A stretch of 37,868 nt of DNA, taken from Streptomyces brasiliensis (GTDB taxonomy: Bacteria; Actinomycetota; Actinomycetes; Streptomycetales; Streptomycetaceae). The notes beneath the pieces were generated by a model. That model did no database searches. It worked only from the letters and a program-made list of their open reading frames with translations, and had not been told where the DNA came from. The DNA lies in assembly GCF_014647875.1 (NCBI RefSeq), contig NZ_BMQA01000058.1, forward strand, positions 1-37,868, given 5' to 3'. Each line of letters starts with the position of its first letter. The stretch's first letter is position 1. Both the position numbers and the translations under genes were made by a program. Shown here piece after piece: positions 16,380 through 24,027 of this stretch.

Positions 16380-18503
16380 TCAGAAGCCGGTCGACTGGAG
16401 ACACATCTCCAGCGCTGAGGTCAGCTGCCGTCGGAACGTCTCGCCGCGGGGGTAGTGGCCGATGCAGCGGACGAGTTCCGGCAGCAGGTACTGCTCGGCG
16501 ACGATCCACTCGGCGGCGTCCGAGCGTCCGCTGAACCGCTGGGGCCGGACACCTGGCCGCGGTGGCGGGAGGATCACGGTGCTGTGGTGCGGTGCGAGCA
16601 AGGCCGTGGCGGCGTCGGCGCTGTAGAGATAGTGCTCGAGCATCCTGGACAGTGCCTCGGATCGCACGGTCGACGAGTCCAGCAGCGAGCTGAGTTCCAT
16701 CGCGTAGGTGCGCAGCAGCTCGTGACAGGTGTATCGGCCGGCGGCCAGTTCGACGAGCAGATGGTGATCCATCAGCTCGGCCACGTCCTGCCGGGTCCTG
16801 CGCAGGTCGGTGCCGGCCAGGCTGGCGGCGGCCGGCACGGTGATCTCACGCGAGGGATGCAGGCTCAGCAGGCGGAACAGCTGTGCGGCGCTACTTCCCA
16901 GCGCTTCGTAGGAGCGGTGGAACGAACTGCGAGTGCTGGTGCGGGCGTCGCGGCTGGACAGAGCGTCGAGACAGTCGTCGGGGTCCTGGAGCCTGGCCGC
17001 GAGCGAGGCCAGCGGGAGCCGTGGCTGTACCAGTGCCCGGGTGCCGGCGACGGCCAGCGCCAGCGGCAGCCCGCCGCACAGCTCCACGATCTCCTCCGCG
17101 GCGGCGTGCTCGGCCCGGATCCGGTCCGTGCCCAGCCGCCGGTCGAGCAGTTCGAGGCCCTCCTCGCGGGTCATGGGGTCCAGCGTGATGATCCGGGCGT
17201 TGTCCGTGACGGTCAGGCCCTCCAGCCGCCGTCGGCTCGTGACGATGGCGAGACACCCCGGTGTCGCGGGCAGCAGGGGACGTACCTGTTCGCAGTCCAC
17301 CGCGTCGTCCAGGACGAGCAGAAGCCGGCGACCGCCCAGGGCGGTGCGGTAGGTGGCGGCGAGTGCCGCGGCACTTGCGTGCGAGCGGTTGTTCTCCACG
17401 CCCAGAGCGCCGAGCACCTCGGCGATGGCTTCGGCCGGGTCGAGCGGGGACTGGGAGGCGTGGTGACCCTGGAGGTCGACGTAGATCTGCCCGTCGGGGA
17501 AGTGGTCGGCGACCATGTGGCCCCAGTGCACGGCCAGTGTCGTCTTGCCGACCCCCGCCATGCCGCAGATGGCCGCGGTCATCGTGGGTGGCTGGCACTC
17601 GCCCTTCAGCGGCAGCAACTCCAGACACTGGCCCAGTGCCTGCTGCCGGCCGACGATGGGGACGCAGTCCGCGGGCAGTTGGGCCGGCCTGCCGGCTTCC
17701 ACGGGGTGGCGGGCCGGAGCGTCCGGGTCCCGGGAGACCCTGCGCTGGAGCAGGTGCTGCTGGGCGGCGCGCAGTTCGGGTCCGGGCTCGACACCCAGCT
17801 CTTCGGCCAGCGCGCGGCGGATGCTCTCGAACTGCTGCAGGGCCTCGGCCTGTCGGCCGGTGACGGCCAGGGCGGCGATCATCCGGGAATGGAGTGCCTC
17901 GTCGAACGGGTGGCTCTCCATGGCGCGCCGCAGCACCGTCAGCACCTCCTCCGTCAGCGCCGGAGCCGCGGTCAGGACGGCGTCGGCTGCTTCCTTCGCC
18001 GTCGCGACGAACTCGTGCCCGACCGAGACGAACACCGGGTGCCGGGCCACCGAGGTGCCTGCGGCGACGACGGGACCGCGCCATAGCCGGAGGGCCTCGA
18101 CGAAGTCCTGTGCGGCCTCTTCGAGAGCGCCGCCCTTGACCGTCAGCTGCGCCTGCGCGCGCAGGTCGCGGAAGCGCAGCAGGTCCGAGGTCGAGGTGTC
18201 GACCAGCAGGCGATAGCCGTCGGCGGCGCGGACGAGGTGTTCCGCGTTGGTCCGGCTGCGCAGTTCGGGTTCGAGTGTCCTGCGCAGCGCGCCGATGTGC
18301 CGGTGCACCACGTTGACGGCGCTGGTCGGCGGTTCCTCGTCCCACAGGATGTCGACCGCCTCGCTCAGTGTGAGCGGGCCGGGGGCGCGGAGCAGCAGCA
18401 GGGTGAGCAGAGCCAGCCGCTTCGGGGGGCCCAGGTCGATCTCGGTGTCCCCGCGCATCGCCCGCACGGTACCGAGGATTGAGTAGCGCACTGTCGTGTC
18501 CAT
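16380..18503 (-). CDS. SARP/AfsR-type transcriptional activator with NB-ARC domain
   Basis: From ATG 18503 (alternative ATG 18530) the product has 707 residues. The OmpR-like winged helix comes first (RYSILGTVRAMRGDTEIDLG, then KRLALLTLLLLRAPGPLTLS). The bacterial transcriptional activator domain follows (residues about 100-250, with ALHSRMIAALAVTGRQAEAL and ELGVEPGPELRAAQ). An NB-ARC ATPase comes next, with Walker A GMAGVGKTTLA, Walker B LLLVLDDA and GGLPLALAVAG. Proteins of this class (AfsR, SARP) bind direct repeats near -35 boxes and activate secondary-metabolite genes; ATP binding by the NB-ARC module modulates them. AfsR-like proteins normally continue with TPRs to about 950 residues, but this one stops just after the ATPase. 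No obvious biosynthetic cluster is adjacent. Confidence 0.9.
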   Translation of the reverse strand: MDTTVRYSILGTVRAMRGDTEIDLGPPKRLALLTLLLLRAPGPLTLSEAVDILWDEEPPTSAVNVVHRHIGALRRTLEPELRSRTNAEHLVRAADGYRLLVDTSTSDLLRFRDLRAQAQLTVKGGALEEAAQDFVEALRLWRGPVVAAGTSVARHPVFVSVGHEFVATAKEAADAVLTAAPALTEEVLTVLRRAMESHPFDEALHSRMIAALAVTGRQAEALQQFESIRRALAEELGVEPGPELRAAQQHLLQRRVSRDPDAPARHPVEAGRPAQLPADCVPIVGRQQALGQCLELLPLKGECQPPTMTAAICGMAGVGKTTLAVHWGHMVADHFPDGQIYVDLQGHHASQSPLDPAEAIAEVLGALGVENNRSHASAAALAATYRTALGGRRLLLVLDDAVDCEQVRPLLPATPGCLAIVTSRRRLEGLTVTDNARIITLDPMTREEGLELLDRRLGTDRIRAEHAAAEEIVELCGGLPLALAVAGTRALVQPRLPLASLAARLQDPDDCLDALSSRDARTSTRSSFHRSYEALGSSAAQLFRLLSLHPSREITVPAAASLAGTDLRRTRQDVAELMDHHLLVELAAGRYTCHELLRTYAMELSSLLDSSTVRSEALSRMLEHYLYSADAATALLAPHHSTVILPPPRPGVRPQRFSGRSDAAEWIVAEQYLLPELVRCIGHYPRGETFRRQLTSALEMCLQSTGF

Positions 18504-18970
18504 CTCGCGGCTGGCCTTGCCATTTCTCATGTGGGGTGTTGGTCGTCCGTTCGGTCTGTCGTCACCGCGTCGGCGGGGGATCCAAGCCCTCTCGTCCCGG
18601 GGGCCCGCTGTCAGGACCGCGAAGTGCAACCACGTCATGTGACATGTCTCCGCAGCCGAGGCAGGGGTTTCGGATGAAACACGTCTCTCCCCGAAGGCCG
18701 CAACCGGGACGACTCCCGATGGTGCCGAGTGCTGCACCGAGACTGTCAGGCGGCAGCAACCGGCGTATCAGTCAGCCGACTTAGCGCCATGTCGCAGTTC
18801 CGGTGCGTCACCTGACGGTCCAGGTGCCCGCTTTGGCCTGCTGAGTGTCCTGACTGCCGCAACGCTTTGGCTGTTCCGGGCTCGCAAGCTCGCCGTCTGA
18901 CCGACATGTGTGCCCCCTCAAGAGCAAAGAAGCCGCTGTGGCCGGTAGCGACACCCTGACAAAGAGCTGC
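18504..18970. other. Upstream region of the SARP gene
   Basis: No gene is seen. The spacer contains CATGTGACATGT near 18633-18644 and an imperfect operator-like sequence at 18807-18828 (GTCACC and GGTGCC with a ten-base spacer). The SARP promoter lies on the minus strand here. Confidence 0.35.
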
Positions 18971-18991
18971 GTCACCTGTCAAGGAGGTTAC
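18971..18991. promoter_or_regulatory. 21-bp inverted repeat operator O3
   Basis: GTCACC at 18971-18976 and GGTTAC at 18986-18991 flank TGTCAAGGA; one arm base departs from the perfect repeat. Its centre, TGTCAAG, is the same as in the CGNR-gene site O4. On the minus strand it contains TTGACA, which could serve as a -35 toward the SARP gene. It also overlaps a perfect AAGGAGGT ribosome site. Confidence 0.5.
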
Positions 18992-19416
18992 TTGATGGCG
19001 TGACCGCACGCCGGCCCGACGGCAGGGGTGGGAGCAGACGCGGGCATGAGGGACCATGAGGAGGTCACATGTGGCCGGAACCCGAACACATGCGTAGACG
19101 GGAAGGCGATGAGTCTGCCCGCGACCGAGCGGCCACGGATGACAAAGGTGTCTCCGTACGGACCGGTGAACTTTGCCGTGACCCGCTCCGTTCAGTCTCA
19201 CGGGGGCTTCCGTCGGCGCGGACGAGTGCTGCGGGAGTCTGCTTCACCGGCGCACCGACCGGTCCGAGTGGTGAGGCCAGGCGGGGGCACAGGTGCCCTG
19301 CCTCGACGGCCGTACGTCACCCGGCTCCGGCTGGGTGCATGCGCACGGCTGCGGGACGGCGGTCCGGCCGACGGCTCGTGGACCCGAGCCGTCATGCTGG
19401 AGAGAGGAGGATCCCC
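18992..19416. other. Spacer upstream of the unknown 211-aa gene
   Basis: A perfect ribosome site AAGGAGGT (18981-18988) is followed by the start-stop frame ATG GCG TGA at 18995-19003. CACATGTG lies at 19066-19073. A longer ATG start for the next gene at 19069 is in frame and has AGGAGG upstream, but the codons between 19069 and 19416 have poor third-position GC and do not look coding. Confidence 0.4.
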
Positions 19417-20052
19417 TTGTATGTCCTGGTCCCTGACGATCCCGTGTTCCACGCGAAGTTCCAGAGCCTGGAAGAACCACTTCTCCGCCATCTCTACCTC
19501 CACAGCACGGGTGCGGAGTCCGACGACGAGCGGATCATCTCGGACGCCTACGACAGTTGGGTGCAGGTCCTGCTGAAACTGCCGCTGTGGTCCCAGTGGC
19601 ACACCGCGGACGTGTCCGCCGACCATGCTCCGGACGAGCCGGCCAGGTGCACCCTCTACGGCGCGGGCGGCAAGCAGCTGACGAGTCTTTATCCGATCGA
19701 GGTAGCCGCGGGCGACCTCGGGAATCTGATGGCCTGCCTCGACCTGTTCGTCACGGCCGACAGGACCAGGCGCGCGGTGCAGGCGGACGCCGAAGCATGT
19801 GCCGACCTGCCCGAGCGGAATGGCAGCAGCCTCACCGATGTCTTCCGGCGCGTCATGGAGGTCCTGTGGCTTCCGCCTCCGCAGCGGCTTCTGGGCACCC
19901 TGCGGCAGGTCATGTCCCAGGGGCAGGTCGTCTCCGTGACCCTGCCGGCCGAGCAGGAGACGGAGTACCGGCGCTTCTGCGAGGATCTCGTGACCATTCT
20001 CAGCTCGGGTGACACGTTCGCCTATCGCAATCATCGCGCCATGTACCTCTGA
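19417..20052 (+). CDS. Conserved-looking protein of unknown function, 211 aa
   Basis: TTG 19417 with GAGGAGG six bases upstream is chosen because strong GC bias at third codon positions begins exactly there. The product begins LYVLVPDDPVFHAKFQSLEE and contains YDSWVQVLLKLPLWSQWHTA, IEVAAGDLGNLMACLDLFV and TDVFRRVMEVLWLPPPQRLL. It has no signal peptide, no membrane segment and no motif I recognise. The mix of acidic helices and strands suggests a soluble cytoplasmic domain. It stands alone on its strand, ends at a strong hairpin, and has operator O3 about 430 bp upstream, so membership in the same regulon is possible but unproven. Confidence 0.65.
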   Translation: MYVLVPDDPVFHAKFQSLEEPLLRHLYLHSTGAESDDERIISDAYDSWVQVLLKLPLWSQWHTADVSADHAPDEPARCTLYGAGGKQLTSLYPIEVAAGDLGNLMACLDLFVTADRTRRAVQADAEACADLPERNGSSLTDVFRRVMEVLWLPPPQRLLGTLRQVMSQGQVVSVTLPAEQETEYRRFCEDLVTILSSGDTFAYRNHRAMYL

Positions 20053-20179
20053 GACTTGCGGATGGTGCGCTGAACCTTTCGGCCCCCGGTCACGTTCTCC
20101 AGTTGAAAGGTTCCGCCGTCGACCATCGGGCGGACGGCCGGGACGGGCCTACTGGGGTTCGGTGATGGCGTCCGTCCCC

Positions 20180-20218
20180 GCACTGGCGGCCCGAGTCCCC
20201 CCTCAGGGCCGCCAGTGC
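20180..20218. terminator. Bidirectional hairpin terminator
   Basis: A perfect 13-bp stem (GCACTGGCGGCCC at 20180-20192, complement at 20206-20218) lies between the convergent unknown gene and the TetR remnant. Confidence 0.7.
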
Positions 20219-20270
20219 GTACCCCTCGCCCTCGGGCTGGTTCTCATGCGAAGTACCGGCCGCGGGACAG

Positions 20271-20582
20271 TCAGCGTCGGAATGCCGCGAGCACCATCTC
20301 CCCGTAGCGGCGCCAGGTTGCCGGATCGCGTTCCCCGAACCTGCCCAGTTGCAGCGCCACGCCGCACAGGAGTACACGCAGGTCCTGCTGTGTGGCGTCC
20401 TCCCGTAGCTCCCCGGCGGCTCGTGCTGATTCCATGGCATCGGCCAGCGTCTCCAGAACACTCGCGGCGGCCGGGGACGCAGCGTCCGCGAGCCGTTCCG
20501 TGAGCAGGCGGTCACGCGCCAAGGCGTCGAAGAGCTCGAGGACATAACGGTGGAAGGCCTCACCGGGATCGGCGTCGCTCAA
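20271..20582 (-). pseudogene. TetR-family regulator lacking its DNA-binding domain
   Basis: The 103 codons from TTG 20582 encode only the ligand-binding C-terminal domain of a TetR-type repressor: DADPGEAFHRYVLELFDALA, LADAMESARAAGELREDATQ, and VALQLGRFGERDPATWRRYG ending in FRR. In intact relatives the ADPGEAF segment lies about 75 residues after the N-terminus, behind the helix-turn-helix. Upstream codons carry on in frame for only 14 residues to a stop with no helix-turn-helix, so the 5' part has been deleted. Expression of a dimer-forming but non-binding domain cannot be excluded, but a decayed gene is simpler. Confidence 0.75.
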
Positions 20583-20840
20583 ACGGGCCAGGGTGCAACC
20601 GACACGTTTCTCCTGTGATACGTTTCATGATCGACGGGTCTTGGAGACCTGCGTGTGCCCGTCCGTGCAGGTGTGTAGGCGGCACACGCGTAGGGACGGG
20701 CCGTCTCTCTATTCGTTCTACCGAAGGACGCCCATCGTTCGGCAGCGACCTCTGGTCCGTCATACGCGGACGCCCTTCGGCGGTCCGCCGGGCTGTCGTC
20801 TCAGCATCGCGGCACGGATACAGAGAAGAAAGGTCTACGC

Positions 20841-21527
20841 ATGTCCGCCACGCAGGTGCCGGTCAGGGAAGGCACCCGTCTCTTCGAGGAACTGCGCGCC
20901 GTCCACTCCGTCATGGCCCGGGGCGCAGAGCTCGTCGCCGGGTCCTTCAACCGGCTGGCAGGCGGTGCGGCCGTCGACACGAAGACCCTGGTGACGACCG
21001 TGCAGTGGTTCGTCGACTTCGTTCGCCATCACCACCGGACCGAGGACGAGCTGCTCTGGTCAGTGCTGCGGGAGCGGTTTCCCGAAGCGGTCCGCCGTCT
21101 CGACCGGCTGTCCGAGCAGGACGACGCGGTCGCCCAGGGGCTCGACGATCTGGAGGGCGTCATCGCCCGGATCGCCGAGGAGCGAACCGTCGGCGGATCG
21201 GCGGACTGGGGACACGCGATGAAGGAGGGGACGCTCACCTCCCACCGGATCCGGGACGGGCTGGCCGGCCACCTCGCCATCGAGGAACCGCTGCTGCGAG
21301 GGCTGCTCGCCAAGGCTCCGGACGAGGACGTCCCGAGCCTGCGCAAAGCGGTGACCGACGGCCTCACGCGCAGCACACCGCATCTGGTCTTCGGCTTCCT
21401 GGAGCACCCCGAGCCCGTCCCCGGCCGGGAACGGGTGCACGCGCACTTCCCGCAGCCCGTGCGCTGGGCCCGGGGGATGCTGATGACCAGGTTCCGCAAG
21501 ACTCTCAGGGACCTCGCCGCGGACTGA
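20841..21527 (+). CDS. Hemerythrin HHE-domain protein
   Basis: The 228-residue product has a four-helix-bundle pattern with the expected metal ligands: His22 in RAVHSVMARG, the second-helix cluster FVRHHHRTEDELLW with a Glu ligand, and GHLAIEEPLLRGLL in the later helix. Bacterial hemerythrin-like proteins bind a di-iron (or haem) centre and serve in oxygen, nitric oxide or peroxide sensing or in protection. The C-terminal 60 residues (PHLVFGFLEHPEPVPGRERV) extend beyond a minimal domain, as is common in Streptomyces members. The ribosome site GAAAGG precedes ATG 20841. The CGNR regulator gene converges with only 29 bp between stop codons. Confidence 0.88.
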   Translation: MSATQVPVREGTRLFEELRAVHSVMARGAELVAGSFNRLAGGAAVDTKTLVTTVQWFVDFVRHHHRTEDELLWSVLRERFPEAVRRLDRLSEQDDAVAQGLDDLEGVIARIAEERTVGGSADWGHAMKEGTLTSHRIRDGLAGHLAIEEPLLRGLLAKAPDEDVPSLRKAVTDGLTRSTPHLVFGFLEHPEPVPGRERVHAHFPQPVRWARGMLMTRFRKTLRDLAAD

Positions 21528-21556
21528 GCCCCGAGTGCGCCGCCCGGGTCAGGGGG

Positions 21557-22120
21557 TCAGCGCGCGGCCACGGCGGGCGCGGTCTTCTTGCGGGCGCGGT
21601 AGGCGGCGGCCTTGATCTTGTTGCCGCAGGACTCCATGCCGCACCACTGGCGCCGCATGCCCCGGGAGCGGTCGATGTAGATACGCGTGCACTCGGGGTT
21701 CTCGCACTCCTTCATCAGCGGAACGTCCGGGCCGCTGAGCAGTTCGACAGCCTGCCGGGCGACGGTCGCGAGGGCCTGCTCGGGGGTTGCCTCGATGAGC
21801 CGACCGGTCATGGTGAGCTGCGGCGTCACGGGCGTCTTGCGCGCGGCGGCGTTGACCGCGTCGAGCGCCTCCGCGTCGAAGTCCTCACCGAGCCGGCGGC
21901 TGATGACGAGCCGGTAGACGGCCTCGCGTACGGCCGTCGCCTCCCGGACGTCGTCCTCCCCGCCGGGTGTGATCGTGTCCACCAGCCCGGACTCCAGGTA
22001 CCAGGCATTCAGCCGCTCCGGCGTCACGAACATCTCGAACCGGGTCGAGCGCCGGGCCCGCAGCGTGGCCGCGAAGTCGAGAGCCGGGTGCCCGCATACG
22101 AATACATGGTTAAGATTCAC
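21557..22120 (-). CDS. ABATE/CGNR zinc-finger putative stress regulator
   Basis: The likely start is GTG 22120, giving 187 residues (VNLNHVFVCGHPALDFAATL). A TTG 12 codons upstream is in frame but has no ribosome site. The N-terminal about 130 residues form the ABATE domain, which Pfam describes as a putative stress-induced transcription regulator. The C-terminus is the CGNR zinc finger: MKECENPECTRIYIDRSRGM then WCGMESCGNKIKAAAYRAR. Four cysteines are present. The name-giving CGNR is CGNK here, a conservative change. The start codon abuts operator O4, so the mRNA is probably leaderless and the operator covers the -10 region. That makes the protein the best local candidate for the factor binding the GTCACC-N9-GGTGAC sites and controlling itself. 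Confidence 0.88.
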   Translation of the reverse strand: MNLNHVFVCGHPALDFAATLRARRSTRFEMFVTPERLNAWYLESGLVDTITPGGEDDVREATAVREAVYRLVISRRLGEDFDAEALDAVNAAARKTPVTPQLTMTGRLIEATPEQALATVARQAVELLSGPDVPLMKECENPECTRIYIDRSRGMRRQWCGMESCGNKIKAAAYRARKKTAPAVAAR

Positions 22121-22141
22121 ATCACCATCTTGACAGGTGAT
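22121..22141 (-). promoter_or_regulatory. 21-bp inverted repeat operator O4 at the CGNR gene start
   Basis: ATCACC (22121-22126) and GGTGAT (22136-22141) flank nine bases. The last base of the site touches the GTG start codon of the CGNR gene. On the minus strand TTGCGT and CAAGAT, 18 bases apart, could be its -35 and -10, with the -10 inside the operator. This placement implies direct autoregulation if the CGNR protein is the binder. Confidence 0.65.
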
Positions 22142-22283
22142 GACTGTCGAACGCAAGGTTCGTCACTGCCCAGGGCGGTGCACCGCGCGACGGTGCGATC
22201 GAGATCGTACGGCACCACGCACGGTTCGCGCAGGTCAGGACGGTGAAGGAAGTGGGCGGGTCAGGACCGTGTACGGGTACGGC

Positions 22284-23948
22284 TCAGGACCCGGAGTGAG
22301 CCGGTGCCGCCTCCTCCCGTCGGCCGCGGCCCGGTTCCAGCCGGAGTTCGCGGCCCTGCCACCGTCGGCGCATCCAGCGGTCGTGGCTCGCCACGACGAT
22401 CGCGCCGGGACCGGGACCCAGCGCGGCCTCCAGCTCGTCGCACAGGGCGGGCGAGAGGTGGTTGGTGGGTTCGTCGAGCAGGAGCAGCTGCGGCGGGCGG
22501 GCCACCAGCAGGGCCAGGGCGAGGCGCCGGCGCTGTCCCACGGACAGCTGTCCGACCGGTTTGCCGAAGTCCGCCTCGTGCATCAGCCCGAGGGAGCCCA
22601 GCGGCACCTTCTCGACCCGCGCCGCTCCCAGCGACAGCTCGTAGGTGTCCCGGACCGTGCGGTCGGGCCGTTCGAACACGGTGTCCTGGGTGAGCAGCCC
22701 CACCGTCAGCTTCCGCCGCCGGTGCACCTCGCCCTCGGCGGTGAGACGTCCGGCGAGCACGGCGAGCAGCGTCGACTTGCCCGCCCCGTTGCCGCCCGTG
22801 ACCAGCAGCCGGTCGGTCGGCGACACCTCCAGGCCGTCCAGCGCGAGACGCCCGGGCACCCGCACCTCGTGCAGCGACGCCAGCGGCCGCGGGCCCTCCT
22901 CCGCACGCGCGGCGAGTTCCCCGCCCGCGAACCGCAGCGGCCGCGGCGGCTCGGCGACCTGGGTGCGCTCCAGCTCCTCCAGCCGTCGGGTGGCGTTGCG
23001 CACCCGGCGGGAGATCTGGTTCTGCACCCGGCCCGCACGGTGGCCGTAGCCCATCTTCTCGTTGTCGGTACGGCCCCGGTCCGGCGCGACCCGGTGCGCG
23101 GTCACGCCCGCCGACTCGCGCAGCTCCTCCAGCTCCTCCTGCTCCTCGGCGTACCGCCGCTCCCAGCGCTCCCGCTCGGCGCGCTTCTCGGACAGGTAGG
23201 CGCTGTAGTTGCCGCCGTAGCGGACGGGGCCGTCCACCGTCGGGTCGAGGTCGATCAGGTCGGTGCATACGGCGTCCAGGAACGCCCGGTCGTGGCTGGC
23301 GATCACCACCGTCCCGGGCAGGCCGCGGACCTGCTCCTCCAGGAAGGCGGCGGCGCTGTCGTCCAGGTGGTTGGTCGGCTCGTCCAGCAGCAGCGCGGAC
23401 GGGCGCCGGACGAGCAGTGCGGTCAGGGCGAGGCGCCCGCGCTGCCCGCCGGAGAGTGAACCGAGCGTGCGGTCGTGCCCGAAGGCGGCGAGGCCCAGGC
23501 CGTCCAGCACCATGGCGGCGCGGCGGTCGGCGTCCCAGGACTCCCGGTCCTGGGCCTGTTCCAGGCGCCTGCCGTAGGCGTCGAGGAGTTCCTGGTGGCC
23601 GGGGTCGTCCTCCGGGACGAGGGCCAGTCGTTCGCCGAGCCGGTCCAGTTCCGCCAGGTCCTCGCGGGCCTCGCGCAGTGCCTCGTCCAGCACCGCGGCG
23701 ATGGTCGAGTCGGCGTCGAACGGCAGCTCCTGGTGGAGGAAGCCGAGGTCGGCGGGGCGCGTGACGCTCCCCGCGTCGGGTTCGTCCACGCCGGCGAGCA
23801 CCCGCAGCAGGGTGGACTTGCCGACGCCGTTCTCCCCGATCAGGCCGATGCGGTGGCCCGGGGAGGCGGTCAGGGAGACGCCGTCGAGGACGCGACGGCC
23901 GCCCAGGTTGCGGACGAGGTCGTGGGCGAGCAGAGCGGGTTGGGGCAC
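22284..23948 (-). CDS. ABC-F family ATPase, probable ribosome-protection antibiotic resistance
   Basis: From GTG 23948 the product has 554 residues (an in-frame upstream start at 24011 is less likely, because relatives begin near VPQPALLAHDLVRNLGGRRV). Two ABC domains lack membrane segments. Domain 1 has Walker A GENGVGKST, signature LSGGQRGR and Walker B LLLDEPTNHL. Domain 2 has GGNGAGKST, LSVGQRRR and LLLLDEPTNHL. A charged helical interdomain linker rich in Arg and Glu (residues about 250-345) would reach the ribosomal peptidyl-transferase region. ABC-F proteins of this kind protect ribosomes from macrolides, lincosamides, streptogramins or pleuromutilins, or assist stalled ribosomes. It is the second gene of a tandem ABC-F pair 79 bp apart. 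Confidence 0.9.
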   Translation of the reverse strand: MPQPALLAHDLVRNLGGRRVLDGVSLTASPGHRIGLIGENGVGKSTLLRVLAGVDEPDAGSVTRPADLGFLHQELPFDADSTIAAVLDEALREAREDLAELDRLGERLALVPEDDPGHQELLDAYGRRLEQAQDRESWDADRRAAMVLDGLGLAAFGHDRTLGSLSGGQRGRLALTALLVRRPSALLLDEPTNHLDDSAAAFLEEQVRGLPGTVVIASHDRAFLDAVCTDLIDLDPTVDGPVRYGGNYSAYLSEKRAERERWERRYAEEQEELEELRESAGVTAHRVAPDRGRTDNEKMGYGHRAGRVQNQISRRVRNATRRLEELERTQVAEPPRPLRFAGGELAARAEEGPRPLASLHEVRVPGRLALDGLEVSPTDRLLVTGGNGAGKSTLLAVLAGRLTAEGEVHRRRKLTVGLLTQDTVFERPDRTVRDTYELSLGAARVEKVPLGSLGLMHEADFGKPVGQLSVGQRRRLALALLVARPPQLLLLDEPTNHLSPALCDELEAALGPGPGAIVVASHDRWMRRRWQGRELRLEPGRGRREEAAPAHSGS

Positions 23949-24027
23949 AGAGAACCGTCCAACGTGATCGGTGGTCGGCCCGCCGGGCACGGGGCCTCGG
24001 ACGCGGGCCACGTCACACGTCGACGGT

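Noticed and set aside
18807..18828. Extra copy of the 21-bp operator
   Set aside because: GTCACC and GGTGCC are separated by ten bases and one arm is imperfect, so it does not meet the fixed spacing of the seven accepted sites.
19069..19416. N-terminal extension of the unknown protein from ATG 19069
   Set aside because: AGGAGG precedes it, but the codons have poor GC at third positions and low-complexity translation; bias begins at TTG 19417.
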